Shown: positions 26,151 through 33,464 of the stretch, one piece after another
Position numbering within the stretch: the first letter of the stretch is position 1
How the letters are laid out: each line of letters begins with the position of its first letter
From: an uncultured Nitrospirota bacterium
Lineage (GTDB): Bacteria > CG2-30-53-67
Reading direction: 5' to 3'
Assembly: GCA_947259355.1 (NCBI GenBank)
Contig: CAMYMF010000039.1
Location: forward strand, 1 to 36,359
DNA length: 36,359 nt
The notes under the pieces: generated by a model
What the model was told of the DNA's origin: nothing
Database searches by the model: none
Seen by the model: the letters and a program-made list of their open reading frames with translations, nothing else
Program-made: the position numbers and the translations under genes

Positions 26151-26885
26151 TCACCGTTTATGGGGGTACAAATATTCCTGTCGCTTCGCTGCGGGAAGTC
26201 TTTCGATGGCATAGCGGAGCATGGTGCGGGGCATCCGGTGCCCATGGATCTTGAGAAAGCTCTCCGCCGTCTCCGAGTGGCGCTTGCCCACCTCCCGGAG
26301 CATCCAGCCGACCGCCTTGTGTATGAGGTCCACGTCATCGCCCAGGAGCAGCTCGGAAATGTTAAGCGTCTCTTGGAATGCCCCTTCTTTGATGTAATGA
26401 AAGGTCGAGAGAATGGAGATCCGGCGCTCCCACAAACTCGGGGAGCGGGCCAGGCGGTACAGGGGGACTTTGCTCCGGGATTTCAGATAGGCGCCCACGA
26501 TCTGTTCGGCCGACACATCCACAAGATCCCAGTTGTTGATCCACGCCGTGTGGGAGAGGTACAGATCATAAACGGCCTTTTTCTGCGACGGCCTACGCCC
26601 CCTATAGCACTGGATCAACAGCAGCAGTGCCAGGAAGCGCTCCTCATGTACGGGAGACGTAAGAAGCGAGACCACCTCATCGAGAGCCATGTCCCCGCAG
26701 GACCCAGCGAGTCTGCGCAGTACGGGCACGCGGACGCCGAGGAAGCTGTCACCCTCGCCGTACTCCCCCGGTCCCGTTTTGAAGAAACGCTGCAGCACGG
26801 CCGCCCTCTCGGGATCCCCCAGCTTTTGCAGCTTCTTCCGCAGCGCCTCCGCCGAAACCGAAGCGGCCCGTCTCGTTGATTTCAT
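26151..26885 (-). CDS. alkD: DNA alkylation repair protein AlkD
   Basis: The 244-residue, all-helical HEAT-like repeat DNA glycosylase family (AlkD/AlkC) is recognised by GDSFLGVRVPVLRRLAG, HEERFLALLLLIQCY, WINNWDLVDVSAEQIVGAYL, WERRISILSTFHYI and HKAVGWMLREVGKR. AlkD removes N3- and N7-alkylated bases without flipping them, using aromatic residues (the Trp in NNWD is one) and an aspartate. It is cytoplasmic. The start lies 22 bases after the SixA-like stop, so the two are probably co-transcribed. Confidence 0.94.
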   Translation of the reverse strand: MKSTRRAASVSAEALRKKLQKLGDPERAAVLQRFFKTGPGEYGEGDSFLGVRVPVLRRLAGSCGDMALDEVVSLLTSPVHEERFLALLLLIQCYRGRRPSQKKAVYDLYLSHTAWINNWDLVDVSAEQIVGAYLKSRSKVPLYRLARSPSLWERRISILSTFHYIKEGAFQETLNISELLLGDDVDLIHKAVGWMLREVGKRHSETAESFLKIHGHRMPRTMLRYAIERLPAAKRQEYLYPHKR

Positions 26886-26907
26886 TTTTTGTGTCCCGGA
26901 CCCCGCG

Positions 26908-27369
26908 CTACGCGATGTGGGGCATGAGCGCCCACCGGATCACCCAACCCTCTCCGTTTGATTCCTCCTGGAGGCAGAGGATCCCCCCGTTCTGGAATTT
27001 GAATACCGGGCGGTCTGGCCGGCCGGTGATCAAATATGCCGTGAGCCGCTCCATGAACGGAAGATGTCCCACGAGCATGTGCCGATTGCCCTCCTTGAGC
27101 GTCGCTGCGAAGGCGGCGACGTCATCCAGCGGCGCCAATCCGGAACGCTGCCGCACACCGCCCGCAGGCTTGAGCGCATCGGCGAGTATCTCCGCGGTCT
27201 GCTGGGCGCGTTTCTTACCGCTGTGTTCGATACACGAGACACGCACACCGTAGCCGGCCGCGACCTCGGCCATGCGCGCCGTCTCCGCCCGCCCCTCCTC
27301 AGAGAGCCCCTTGTCCGGATCGATCTCCTTTGGAAGACTCTTGCCGTGTTGCACGAGAAACAAAACCAT
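26908..27369 (-). CDS. SixA-like histidine phosphatase
   Basis: The 153-residue protein has the histidine phosphatase superfamily fold. The nucleophile motif is LVQHGKSLPKE, then GLSEEGRAETARMAE, IEHSGKKRAQQTAEIL and the second histidine in HMLVGHLPFMERL. The usual RHG is QHG, a variant common in SixA-type proteins of this kind. SixA dephosphorylates phosphohistidine in E. coli ArcB and the nitrogen PTS; the substrate here is unknown. The start at 27369 follows AAAGGGGGA. The ORF continues upstream, but only this part matches the family. Confidence 0.88.
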   Translation of the reverse strand: MVLFLVQHGKSLPKEIDPDKGLSEEGRAETARMAEVAAGYGVRVSCIEHSGKKRAQQTAEILADALKPAGGVRQRSGLAPLDDVAAFAATLKEGNRHMLVGHLPFMERLTAYLITGRPDRPVFKFQNGGILCLQEESNGEGWVIRWALMPHIA

Positions 27370-27421
27370 GGTGTCCCCCTTTAGGCACGCCCCGAGAGCC
27401 CTGGCACTTTTGCACAGCGCC

Positions 27422-28063
27422 TCATGAACGGGGCTCCCGCCAATCGCGGTAGGCCTGCACCAGCTCCCGCAGCGACGCCTCGATCCGATCGTAAGCCCGC
27501 GCTTCGAGCAGTTTGCGGTCGAAGATACTGCCGCCGAAGGCCACCGCCGAGGCACCGCACTCGAAGTAGGCCCCAAGGGTCCCGGCGCGCACCCCCCCGC
27601 AGGCCAGCAGCTCCACGTCACCGAAGGGCCCCCGGATTTCCCGGAAATACTCCGGCCCGAAACAGTGAGCCGGAAATACCTTGACCATGGATGCCCCCAG
27701 CTGCCACGCCCGAAAAATCTCCCCAGGCGTCAGGGCACCCGGAAAGCAGGGGACCCCTCGGCGCCGGCAGCCTGTCACCACCTCTTCCACGACGGTGGGC
27801 AGGACGACAAAGGTGGCGCCGGCGTCCAGGGCGGCATCCAGGTCCTGCGCCGTCAGCACCGTCCCGGCGCCGACGGCGATCGCCGGTCCCACCGCACCGG
27901 CCAAGGCCCGGATCAACGCCACGGCCCCCCGTGTATTCATGGTGACTTCCAGGGCCTGCAAGCCGGCTGCGCGGGCCGCGCCGGCAATGGGCACGACCAT
28001 CTCATGATCGATGCCGCGCAGAATACCGAGCAGCGGAAGCGCCTTGAATCGAGCCAAGTCCAT
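27422..28063 (-). CDS. eda: KDPG/KHG aldolase
   Basis: This 213-residue class I aldolase (2-dehydro-3-deoxyphosphogluconate aldolase family) cleaves KDPG to pyruvate and glyceraldehyde-3-phosphate in the Entner-Doudoroff pathway, or handles related keto acids. Motifs are LLGILRG, the catalytic Glu in LEVTMNT, GAGTVLTAQDLDAALDAGA, the Schiff-base Lys in SMVKVFPAHCFGPEYFRE and the phosphate-binding CGGVRAGTLGAYFECGASAV. It is cytoplasmic and likely a trimer. The start at 28063 gives the normal family length. The other Entner-Doudoroff gene, edd, is not in the window. Confidence 0.94.
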   Translation of the reverse strand: MDLARFKALPLLGILRGIDHEMVVPIAGAARAAGLQALEVTMNTRGAVALIRALAGAVGPAIAVGAGTVLTAQDLDAALDAGATFVVLPTVVEEVVTGCRRRGVPCFPGALTPGEIFRAWQLGASMVKVFPAHCFGPEYFREIRGPFGDVELLACGGVRAGTLGAYFECGASAVAFGGSIFDRKLLEARAYDRIEASLRELVQAYRDWREPRS

Positions 28064-28102
28064 TAGACGTTCTCTATTGCAGGGTATCGGTGGGTCGGGC
28101 AA

Positions 28103-28498
28103 TCAGACGCTATAGCTGTTGATGCCGTTTTCGTTTTTGAAAATGAGGCGGGTGCCGTTTTCGAAGGAGAGCGTCACCTCCGCCCCCCCGGAAATCCCTC
28201 GGGCCTCGCAGGAAACCACGACCTGTCCCTTGAGCCCATATTCCTCGCCCAAGTCGATGAGGGGGCAGGAAAAGCCCTCCTCCGTGGCCTCCACCGTCAT
28301 CGGTCCGTCCTCATCCTCCGCCCAGAAGATGGTTCCGCAATCGAAGTAGAGCATGTGCCACTGCCCGTCGCATCGCAGATAGACGGCATTGGCTTCATCG
28401 ATGACGCTGCCGCGATAGCAGTACTGCTGGCAGATCAGTGCTTCACAGATTTTTCCATCGAGCTCGGGGGACTTGCCGTGGATCAACGGTGTTTCCAT
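28103..28498 (-). CDS. Hypothetical protein, acidic, Cys-rich N-terminus
   Basis: The 131-residue product is acidic and without signal peptide or membrane segments. Its N-terminal third has ALICQQYCYRG, and it continues with HMLYFDCGTIFWAEDEDGPM and a beta-rich C-terminus (GAEVTLSFENGTRLIFKNEN). I do not recognise a family. The alternative upstream TTG at 28519 adds seven residues; the ATG at 28498 follows GAAGGGG and is preferred. It precedes eda by 39 bases and may be in the same transcript. Confidence 0.7.
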   Translation of the reverse strand: METPLIHGKSPELDGKICEALICQQYCYRGSVIDEANAVYLRCDGQWHMLYFDCGTIFWAEDEDGPMTVEATEEGFSCPLIDLGEEYGLKGQVVVSCEARGISGGAEVTLSFENGTRLIFKNENGINSYSV

Positions 28499-28540
28499 GA
28501 ACAGCGGACCCCTTCGCAAACAAATGATGCCCTTGGATCG

Positions 28541-29041
28541 CTACGCCAGCGCCGCCGCACGATAGTCGGCGCCGTCAACCCATCCCATCTCACCGAAACC
28601 GGCAATGTAACGCACCTTCTCAACATACAGCCGGTAGAACTGAAAATCGGGCAACTCAATATAATGTTCCGCACCCGGGTGGGCCGCCAGGTAGGGCTGC
28701 ACCAGTCGCGAGCGATCGGTTTCCTGCTCGGTCCGACCAATGAGGGTCACCCTGGGTCGGGCCAGCGCATCTTCTTCGAACAGCTGCGGTGCAATCAGGA
28801 TGGATGCCCGGGGATCTCGGGACAGGTAGTGTTGATGCTCGGCCAGCGCGCTGAGAAACATGACCACATCGCCATTCTCCCGGGGGAGCAGGTCCACCAG
28901 CGATCCGAAGGGAAAGCCCGACCCCTTCATCAGAGTCGCCAGCATGCCGCGACGGCTCTCACGCACCAGCGGCCATGCGGCGGACGCCAGATGGGGCGCA
29001 TCCCGCAGTCTCCTTTCTCGTGTCTCGCCTGACCCTTGCAT
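28541..29041 (-). CDS. Pyridoxamine 5'-phosphate oxidase-like (HugZ-type) flavoprotein
   Basis: The 166-residue protein has the split-barrel FMN-binding layout: RRGMLATLMKGSGFPFGSLV, VVMFLSALAEHQHYLSRDPR, ASILIAPQ, PRVTLIGR, and the C-terminal YRLYVEKVRYIAGFGEMGWV with histidine-rich middle region HPGAEHYIELPDF. This combination is characteristic of PPOX-family proteins related to HugZ haem oxygenase. Haem degradation is possible, but a general flavin reductase role is equally likely. The start follows AGAGGAGG. Confidence 0.88.
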   Translation of the reverse strand: MQGSGETRERRLRDAPHLASAAWPLVRESRRGMLATLMKGSGFPFGSLVDLLPRENGDVVMFLSALAEHQHYLSRDPRASILIAPQLFEEDALARPRVTLIGRTEQETDRSRLVQPYLAAHPGAEHYIELPDFQFYRLYVEKVRYIAGFGEMGWVDGADYRAAALA

Positions 29042-29108
29042 ACACGACCTCCTCTGTTTTCACGCTGCCCCGTGGCCGTCCCAGTACCATGCAGAAGCAC
29101 GGGGCGAC

Positions 29109-29396
29109 TCACTCGACACGGCCCGCCTCATCGCAATAGCAGGCGTCCGTCTGGTATTTGTCCCAGAGCGCCTTGACGGCTTTCAACTCCTCCAGATGGT
29201 TCAGGATCGGTTCACCCCCCTCGATGACGCGCTCCCCATCGATCAGCACCGGTGCAGCCGCGCCTGCAGGCAGTCCCTTGACGGGCCGTCTGTCAGCCTT
29301 GACGGTCCGCACCTCGTGGGCCAGACAGAGACTCTCAAGGGTCTCTTGAATGGCATCACATTTTCGACAGGGCGCTGTGCGAAAAAACCGGATCAT
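29109..29396 (-). CDS. Glutaredoxin-like small thiol protein
   Basis: The 95-residue protein begins MIRFFRTAPCRKCDAIQETL, giving a CxxC (CRKC) active site at the end of the first strand. It ends in a helical region with ACYCDEA. The glutaredoxin-like fold is inferred from the CxxC and a cis-proline-like segment (AAAPVLIDGERVIEGGEPIL). It is presumably a cytoplasmic thiol oxidoreductase. A strong terminator-like hairpin lies only 32 bases upstream of the start, so transcription may begin or be attenuated there. The ribosome site is moderate. Confidence 0.8.
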   Translation of the reverse strand: MIRFFRTAPCRKCDAIQETLESLCLAHEVRTVKADRRPVKGLPAGAAAPVLIDGERVIEGGEPILNHLEELKAVKALWDKYQTDACYCDEAGRVE

Positions 29397-29427
29397 GACG
29401 ATGCGCTCTTCCCCGGGCTGATCGAAC

Positions 29428-29472
29428 AAAAAACCGCCGTCACCCCCCCACTTGGGTGACGTATACGGCGGT
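29428..29472 (-). terminator. Terminator or attenuator upstream of the glutaredoxin-like gene
   Basis: On the minus strand ACCGCC, a six-base bulge, and GTCACCC pair with GGGTGAC and GGCGGT, followed immediately by TTTTT. This is a strong intrinsic terminator shape. It lies downstream of the histone-like gene but only 32 bases before the glutaredoxin-like ATG, so it may end the upstream transcript or regulate the downstream one. Confidence 0.75.
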
Positions 29473-29578
29473 CTGTTCATCTCACACCCGTCAGCGGGAA
29501 ATGATTATAGCCACAACCGCCCGGGAAAACAAGTGGAATATCCCTTGTACGGAGAGATACCCCCCGGCGCGCACTGGG

Positions 29579-29636
29579 AAAAACGGCTCGGGTGCCCGCC
29601 GCTGCGTCCGGCGCGGCACCCGGGAGAAGACCGTTT
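29579..29636 (-). terminator. Probable terminator of the histone-like gene
   Basis: GGGTGCC (29621-29615) pairs with GGCACCC (29596-29590) and GCCG with CGGC inside it; an outer AAACGG/CCGTTT pairing is also possible, and TTTTT follows on the minus strand. It lies about 100 bases after the histone-like stop. The interval 29481-29733 otherwise holds no convincing gene. Confidence 0.5.
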
Positions 29637-29733
29637 CAAAAGAGTCTGTCTCCGACACCGCTGGAGCAATGCCGGAGAGAATGGACCTGTCGGACAGCGG
29701 GGGGAATTTGGAGAGGAAGGTTCGCAAGAGGGA

Positions 29734-29931
29734 TCACGATAAGGTGAAATCGCGGTCCATCACCGTCTTTCTACCGTCGCTTTTTGCATTGCTGATCGCC
29801 CGGTCGCACAACTGGCGAATCATGTCGGAGAGCTGCGGAGCCACGTTGCCGGCCGTATTCAAGCCGGACTCCTCCCTGATGTAATTCTTCAACTTCGAAA
29901 CAACTACCAGCACTTCCTTTTCGCTACCCAT
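29734..29931 (-). CDS. Small bacterial histone-fold protein
   Basis: The 65-residue protein from the ATG at 29931 reads MGSEKEVLVVVSKLKNYIRE, then SGLNTAGNVAPQLSDMIRQL and CDRAISNAKSDGRKTVMDRD. This is the pattern of the short single-histone-fold proteins of bacteria such as Bdellovibrio Bd0055: a lysine-rich first helix, a long central helix, and the conserved GRKTVMxRD segment carrying the Arg-Thr pair and Arg-Asp clamp. Such proteins dimerise and bind DNA. An ATG two codons earlier lies only three bases from AAGGAG, so the second ATG, at eight bases, is preferred. It is divergent from the YbjQ operon. Confidence 0.85.
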   Translation of the reverse strand: MGSEKEVLVVVSKLKNYIREESGLNTAGNVAPQLSDMIRQLCDRAISNAKSDGRKTVMDRDFTLS

Positions 29932-30158
29932 GTTCATTTCTCCTTCTGAAAAGTCGATTGTTGACGGAACCCCTGTTCCGGCGGTGTTTGTAGCAGATCA
30001 ACGTACAAAACACAAGCGAAAAGAGATTGCCGGCGCGCCATCTGGAGCTTCTATGGGGAATCAACCGAGCCTTTGCGCTTGATTCCATGCGCGAGATGGG
30101 ATAAAGTTCGCTCCGTGGCCCCCGGGGAGATCCTGTGGGTCGAAGGGGAGGAAGACCG

Positions 30159-30473
30159 ATGATTCTGACAAATATCGAGACCGTACCGGGCAAAACGATT
30201 GTGGAGCATTTCGGCCTGGTGCAGGGCAGCACCATCCGGGCGAAACACGTGGGTCGGGACATTATGGCCGGTTTGAAGAACATCGTCGGCGGCGAACTGA
30301 AGGGGTACACAGAGCTGATGAAGGAGTCCCGCCGGGAGGCCACCAATCGAATGATTGAAGAGGCCCGCCAGCTCGGGGCGAATGCCATCGTGAACGTGCG
30401 TTATGCCACCTCGTCGGTGGCTCAGGGCGCCGCGGAGCTCTTTGCCTATGGCACGGCGGTGCGTGTCGAATGA
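30159..30473 (+). CDS. YbjQ-family (DUF74/UPF0145) protein
   Basis: The 104-residue cytoplasmic protein has typical YbjQ motifs: TVPGKTIVEHFGLVQGSTIR, RDIMAGLKNIVGGELKGYTE, SRREATNRMIEEARQLGANA, IVNVRYATSSV and AYGTAVRVE. Family members form pentamers and are annotated as putative heavy-metal-binding, though the function is unsettled. AGGGGAGGAAG precedes the start. It is first in a three-gene unit with a second, membrane-anchored YbjQ protein and an M48 peptidase. Confidence 0.93.
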   Translation: MILTNIETVPGKTIVEHFGLVQGSTIRAKHVGRDIMAGLKNIVGGELKGYTELMKESRREATNRMIEEARQLGANAIVNVRYATSSVAQGAAELFAYGTAVRVE

Positions 30474-30506
30474 ATCCCCCGGAAATGATGCAGCAAGAGG
30501 TGTCTC

Positions 30507-30965
30507 GTGGTTGAGCTGGCAATCCTCATCGGTCTCATCGCCGTCGGCTATTTTGCGGGCTCCGCGGCCGAGAGGCATCATTACCGCAGTATCGCCGAGC
30601 GGGAGGAGGCTTTTCTACACCTGCCCGCGATCACTTTCAAGAGTTCCGAGACTCTTGGAGATGTGGCAGAGAGTCGCCTTGTGACCGGATGTGCCGTGAT
30701 CTCCGTGGATTATTTCAAGCGCATTTTGGCCGGTCTGCGCGCGCTGGTGGGCGGTCGCGTCAAATCCTATGAGTCGCTCATTGACCGTGCCCGGCGTGAG
30801 GCCGTCCTGCGCATGAAGGAGGCCGACCCGACCGCCGATATCATCGTCAACACACGCATCGAAACCTCTTCCATCTCCAAGGGACCGACCAACCGGGAAT
30901 CTGTCGGCACCATCGAGGCCCTGGCCTACGGAACGGCGATACACCTGAAAAAGCAAGGGACATGA
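30507..30965 (+). CDS. Membrane-anchored YbjQ-family protein
   Basis: This 152-residue protein starts at GTG (30507) with AGAGGTG upstream. An N-terminal membrane segment (LAILIGLIAVGYFAGSAA) is followed by a divergent YbjQ domain: VISVDYFKRILAGLRALVGG, RVKSYESLIDRARREAVLRM, DIIVNTRIETSSISKG and ALAYGTAIHLK. It is a diverged paralogue of the preceding gene with an anchor added. Its stop overlaps the next ATG by four bases, so translation is coupled to the peptidase. Confidence 0.9.
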   Translation: MVELAILIGLIAVGYFAGSAAERHHYRSIAEREEAFLHLPAITFKSSETLGDVAESRLVTGCAVISVDYFKRILAGLRALVGGRVKSYESLIDRARREAVLRMKEADPTADIIVNTRIETSSISKGPTNRESVGTIEALAYGTAIHLKKQGT

Positions 30966-31768
30966 AATACACGCCCCGCCGGATCACCGAGAATGTCAAT
31001 ATCTCCAAAACGTCTCCCCTACGGGAATTCTTTACCCTGCTGCTCGGCATTCTCGCATTTCTCGTTGGTGTCTATTTTCTTCTCGGACTCGCCGTCAACC
31101 TGATCGCGCCCCGTATCTCGACCGGCCTGGAAGACCGTCTGGCCAGTCTGTTCACCGCCTACTACGCCGCAGAAGAGGCCGAGTCGCCGGTGCAGGCGCA
31201 CCTGCAGGCGCTCCTGGATGACTTGGCCGCAGCGGCCGATCAGCACAATCGGTCCTACCAGGTGCATGTCATTGTCGACCCGATGGTGAATGCCGTAGCC
31301 CTACCCGGTGGGCACATCGTCCTCTACTCGGGTCTGCTCGATCAGGTCCGGTCCGAGAATGAAGTGGCCATGATCCTGGGCCATGAGCTCGGTCATTTTG
31401 CAAACCGAGACCATCTCAAAGGCCTGGGTCGGGGGCTGGTGCTGGTCGCTCTCTCGGCCGCCATCCTGGGCGTGGACAGCAAAGCCTCGCAAATGCTGCA
31501 GTCGCTGCTGGTCACCACCGAAATGCGTTTCTCCCGAAAACAGGAGCTGCTGGCCGATGCCTGGGGGCTGGAACTCCTCGTTCGCAAATACGGGCATGCC
31601 GGCGGCGCCACCGATTTCTTCCGCCGGGTCCACGAAAAGGAAAGGGGAAAACGCTTCGCCTACCTCTTCGCCACCCACCCCTATCCGGAAAAGCGGGTCC
31701 GCTCCCTGGAGATGTTCATCCGAGAACGGCAAATACCCGTGGACGAAACGGTTCCCTTCTCCCGGTAG
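30962..31768 (+). CDS. M48-family membrane metallopeptidase
   Basis: The 268-residue protein has one N-terminal membrane segment (LLLGILAFLVGVYFLLGLAV, residues 26-45) and a zinc protease domain with HELGH at residues 141-145. The third zinc ligand is probably the Glu in KQELLADAWGLELL, and the substrate-side segment is NAVALPGGHIVLYSGLL. The ending FATHPYPEKRVRSLE is typical of M48B/M48C proteins related to HtpX and BepA. It is most likely an inner-membrane protease facing the periplasm. It is last in the operon with two YbjQ proteins, which suggests a joint role. Confidence 0.93.
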   Translation: MKYTPRRITENVNISKTSPLREFFTLLLGILAFLVGVYFLLGLAVNLIAPRISTGLEDRLASLFTAYYAAEEAESPVQAHLQALLDDLAAAADQHNRSYQVHVIVDPMVNAVALPGGHIVLYSGLLDQVRSENEVAMILGHELGHFANRDHLKGLGRGLVLVALSAAILGVDSKASQMLQSLLVTTEMRFSRKQELLADAWGLELLVRKYGHAGGATDFFRRVHEKERGKRFAYLFATHPYPEKRVRSLEMFIRERQIPVDETVPFSR

Positions 31769-31791
31769 TCTCTTCCGCTCGAATGATTCTT

Positions 31792-31830
31792 CGGCCTGTC
31801 GTCACGATCACTCATACAATATTCGGGCTA
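31792..31830 (-). repeat. Dispersed gene-end repeat, copy C
   Basis: This 39-base copy matches copy B at 36 of 39 positions. On the minus strand it begins with the TAG stop codon of the LysE-family gene. It lies between the convergent ends of the M48 peptidase and LysE genes. Confidence 0.85.
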
Positions 31831-32460
31831 GAATGACTGCCAGCCGAAATAGAGAAACCAACCGCCGAAGAGAATCAGAAAGAGGCCACAGACGAGAATG
31901 CCCCCCTGATAGATGTGCTGCGGAATCAGTTCCCGGCCGCGGCTCACGGCGTAGGAAACGGCACTGTACCAAAGCAGGTCGGCCAAGATGTGGCCGGCAA
32001 AAAAGAACAATATCCCTGGGACGCCGAATTTCAGCGCCGAAGCCAGATACCCCATGCCGATGGTGGCCCACCAAAGGGTCCAGTAGGGATTGGAAAGACT
32101 GGCAAGGATCCCGTGAACAACGGAACTGCCCGACGGCCCACCCGTCGGCGCCTGGTCCGGCAGCCGCAGCCTCCGGGCGCTGCGAACCATGGCCGCGCCC
32201 AGCCACCAGAGCACCATCCCGCCGGCGATCCCAACCGTCCCCAGAACGGGCGGGCGGGTAAGGTACGGCCCCAGCCCGCCGAGGACCAGCGCCACCAGTA
32301 TCAGCTCCAGGATACCGTGCCCCAGCACCACCAGGGGCCCCACCCAGAACCCTCGCTCAGAGGAACCGGCGATGGTGACGGACAGCATGGGGCCGGGCAT
32401 GAGCGCACCGGAGAGGGCAATCATGAATGACGTAAAGGCGATAAATAAAAGGCGTTCCAT
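31828..32460 (-). CDS. LysE-family exporter
   Basis: The 210-residue inner-membrane protein has six helices and the LysE/RhtB family N-terminus (TSFMIALSGALMPGPMLSVT), plus SLSNPYWTLWWATIGMGYL and the C-terminal GGILVCGLFLILFGGWFLYF. Members export amino acids or other small solutes. The ATG at 32460 overlaps the resB stop (TGATG), so the two are co-translated. A functional link of this exporter to cytochrome c maturation is not established. Confidence 0.9.
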   Translation of the reverse strand: MERLLFIAFTSFMIALSGALMPGPMLSVTIAGSSERGFWVGPLVVLGHGILELILVALVLGGLGPYLTRPPVLGTVGIAGGMVLWWLGAAMVRSARRLRLPDQAPTGGPSGSSVVHGILASLSNPYWTLWWATIGMGYLASALKFGVPGILFFFAGHILADLLWYSAVSYAVSRGRELIPQHIYQGGILVCGLFLILFGGWFLYFGWQSF

Positions 32461-33182
32461 CAGTCGCTGTAACCTCTCTTCTTTCCGGTGAGAAACGGCA
32501 GGGGCAACGCGCCGACGAGAAACACGACCGATCCAATCAATGCCAGCCATGCACCGGGATCGTGGGCCACTTCACACAGGGCAACCGGTACGGGGCGCAA
32601 ACGGAAATCCTTGAGATAGACCGGGATCCCTCGATAAAAGGCGGGCCGGTTCGGCCCCAAACGCTTGCTGAAACGCCCCTCGGGCGTCCGAAAAATAACC
32701 TCGGCGCCGTAGTCCCGGGGCATCCCGCTAGGATAGGGCGTGACGTCGATCCGGTTCAGCTCGAGGGCCGCCACGAGACGGGGCACCTCGATCGCGCGGC
32801 CCCGCACCAGCACAATCCCTGTCTCTTTGAATCCAGTGGACGCACTGACCAGATGGGCCAGCAGAATCAGCAGGAAACCGAGATGGGTCACATGGGCCCA
32901 GAGCGAAGGCCCCGGCCGCAGGGCGCGGATCGTGCAGACCAGCGTGTTGAGGGTCAACACCGCCAGCAGCAGGACGGAGAGCGGCAGCCATCCGTTGATC
33001 CCGAGATGGCGGCGGCCCATGTCGGACCACCACGCAAAGAGCGGCATGGCATTCATGCCGGCGTGGGCCTCGGGGTAGCGGGGCATCAGATACGCGCCGA
33101 CGAAGAAGACCCCGATCAGCACGGTCAGAACCCAGACCGTCAGTTTCAGGGAGGACAACCATTGGAGGATCCATTTCGCCAT
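32460..33182 (-). CDS. resB: ResB-like cytochrome c biogenesis protein
   Basis: The 240-residue membrane protein of the ResB/Ccs1 family helps deliver haem for system II cytochrome c maturation. Helices include LTVWVLTVLIGVFFVGAYL, LSVLLLAVLTLNTLVCTI and HVTHLGFLLILLAHLVSAST, with a periplasmic domain holding RLVAALELNRIDVTPYPSG, VIFRTPEGR and PVYLKDFRLRPVP, and a last helix near residue 215. It is about half the length of B. subtilis ResB, as often seen in this group of bacteria. ccsA lies 282 bases upstream, separated by a terminator. Confidence 0.88.
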   Translation of the reverse strand: MAKWILQWLSSLKLTVWVLTVLIGVFFVGAYLMPRYPEAHAGMNAMPLFAWWSDMGRRHLGINGWLPLSVLLLAVLTLNTLVCTIRALRPGPSLWAHVTHLGFLLILLAHLVSASTGFKETGIVLVRGRAIEVPRLVAALELNRIDVTPYPSGMPRDYGAEVIFRTPEGRFSKRLGPNRPAFYRGIPVYLKDFRLRPVPVALCEVAHDPGAWLALIGSVVFLVGALPLPFLTGKKRGYSD

Positions 33183-33343
33183 CGCTTATCTCCAATCGGG
33201 TGGGCCCGGCTTACATCTGGCTGCTCTGCTGGAAACGAGCCATTTTTCGCAAGCGCCAGGCGACCGAGGGGCTCTGCGGAGGCGTACTCTGTCCGTACGC
33301 CGCACAAAGAAGCCCCGAAGATCACCACAAGATACCGCAGTGT

Positions 33344-33362
33344 AAAAGCCGCCGGAGGCGGC
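33344..33362 (-). terminator. Intrinsic terminator after ccsA
   Basis: GCCGCC-TCC-GGCGGC followed by TTTT on the minus strand forms a compact hairpin about 100 bases after the ccsA stop. It separates ccsA from resB. The rest of 33183-33464 shows no gene. Confidence 0.75.
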
Positions 33363-33464
33363 ATTCATTCTATAAAGCGGGGCATGCGCCCCTCCTGCGC
33401 GAAGCACAGGAAGGGTAAGCATAACGCAGAGATTGCGGAAAAGGGCCGTTTCCACGACAAACCA

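Noticed and set aside
29734-29736. Sec readthrough of the histone-like stop TGA
   Set aside because: The sequence after it does not extend the histone fold, there is no suitable hairpin, and related histones end at about this length.
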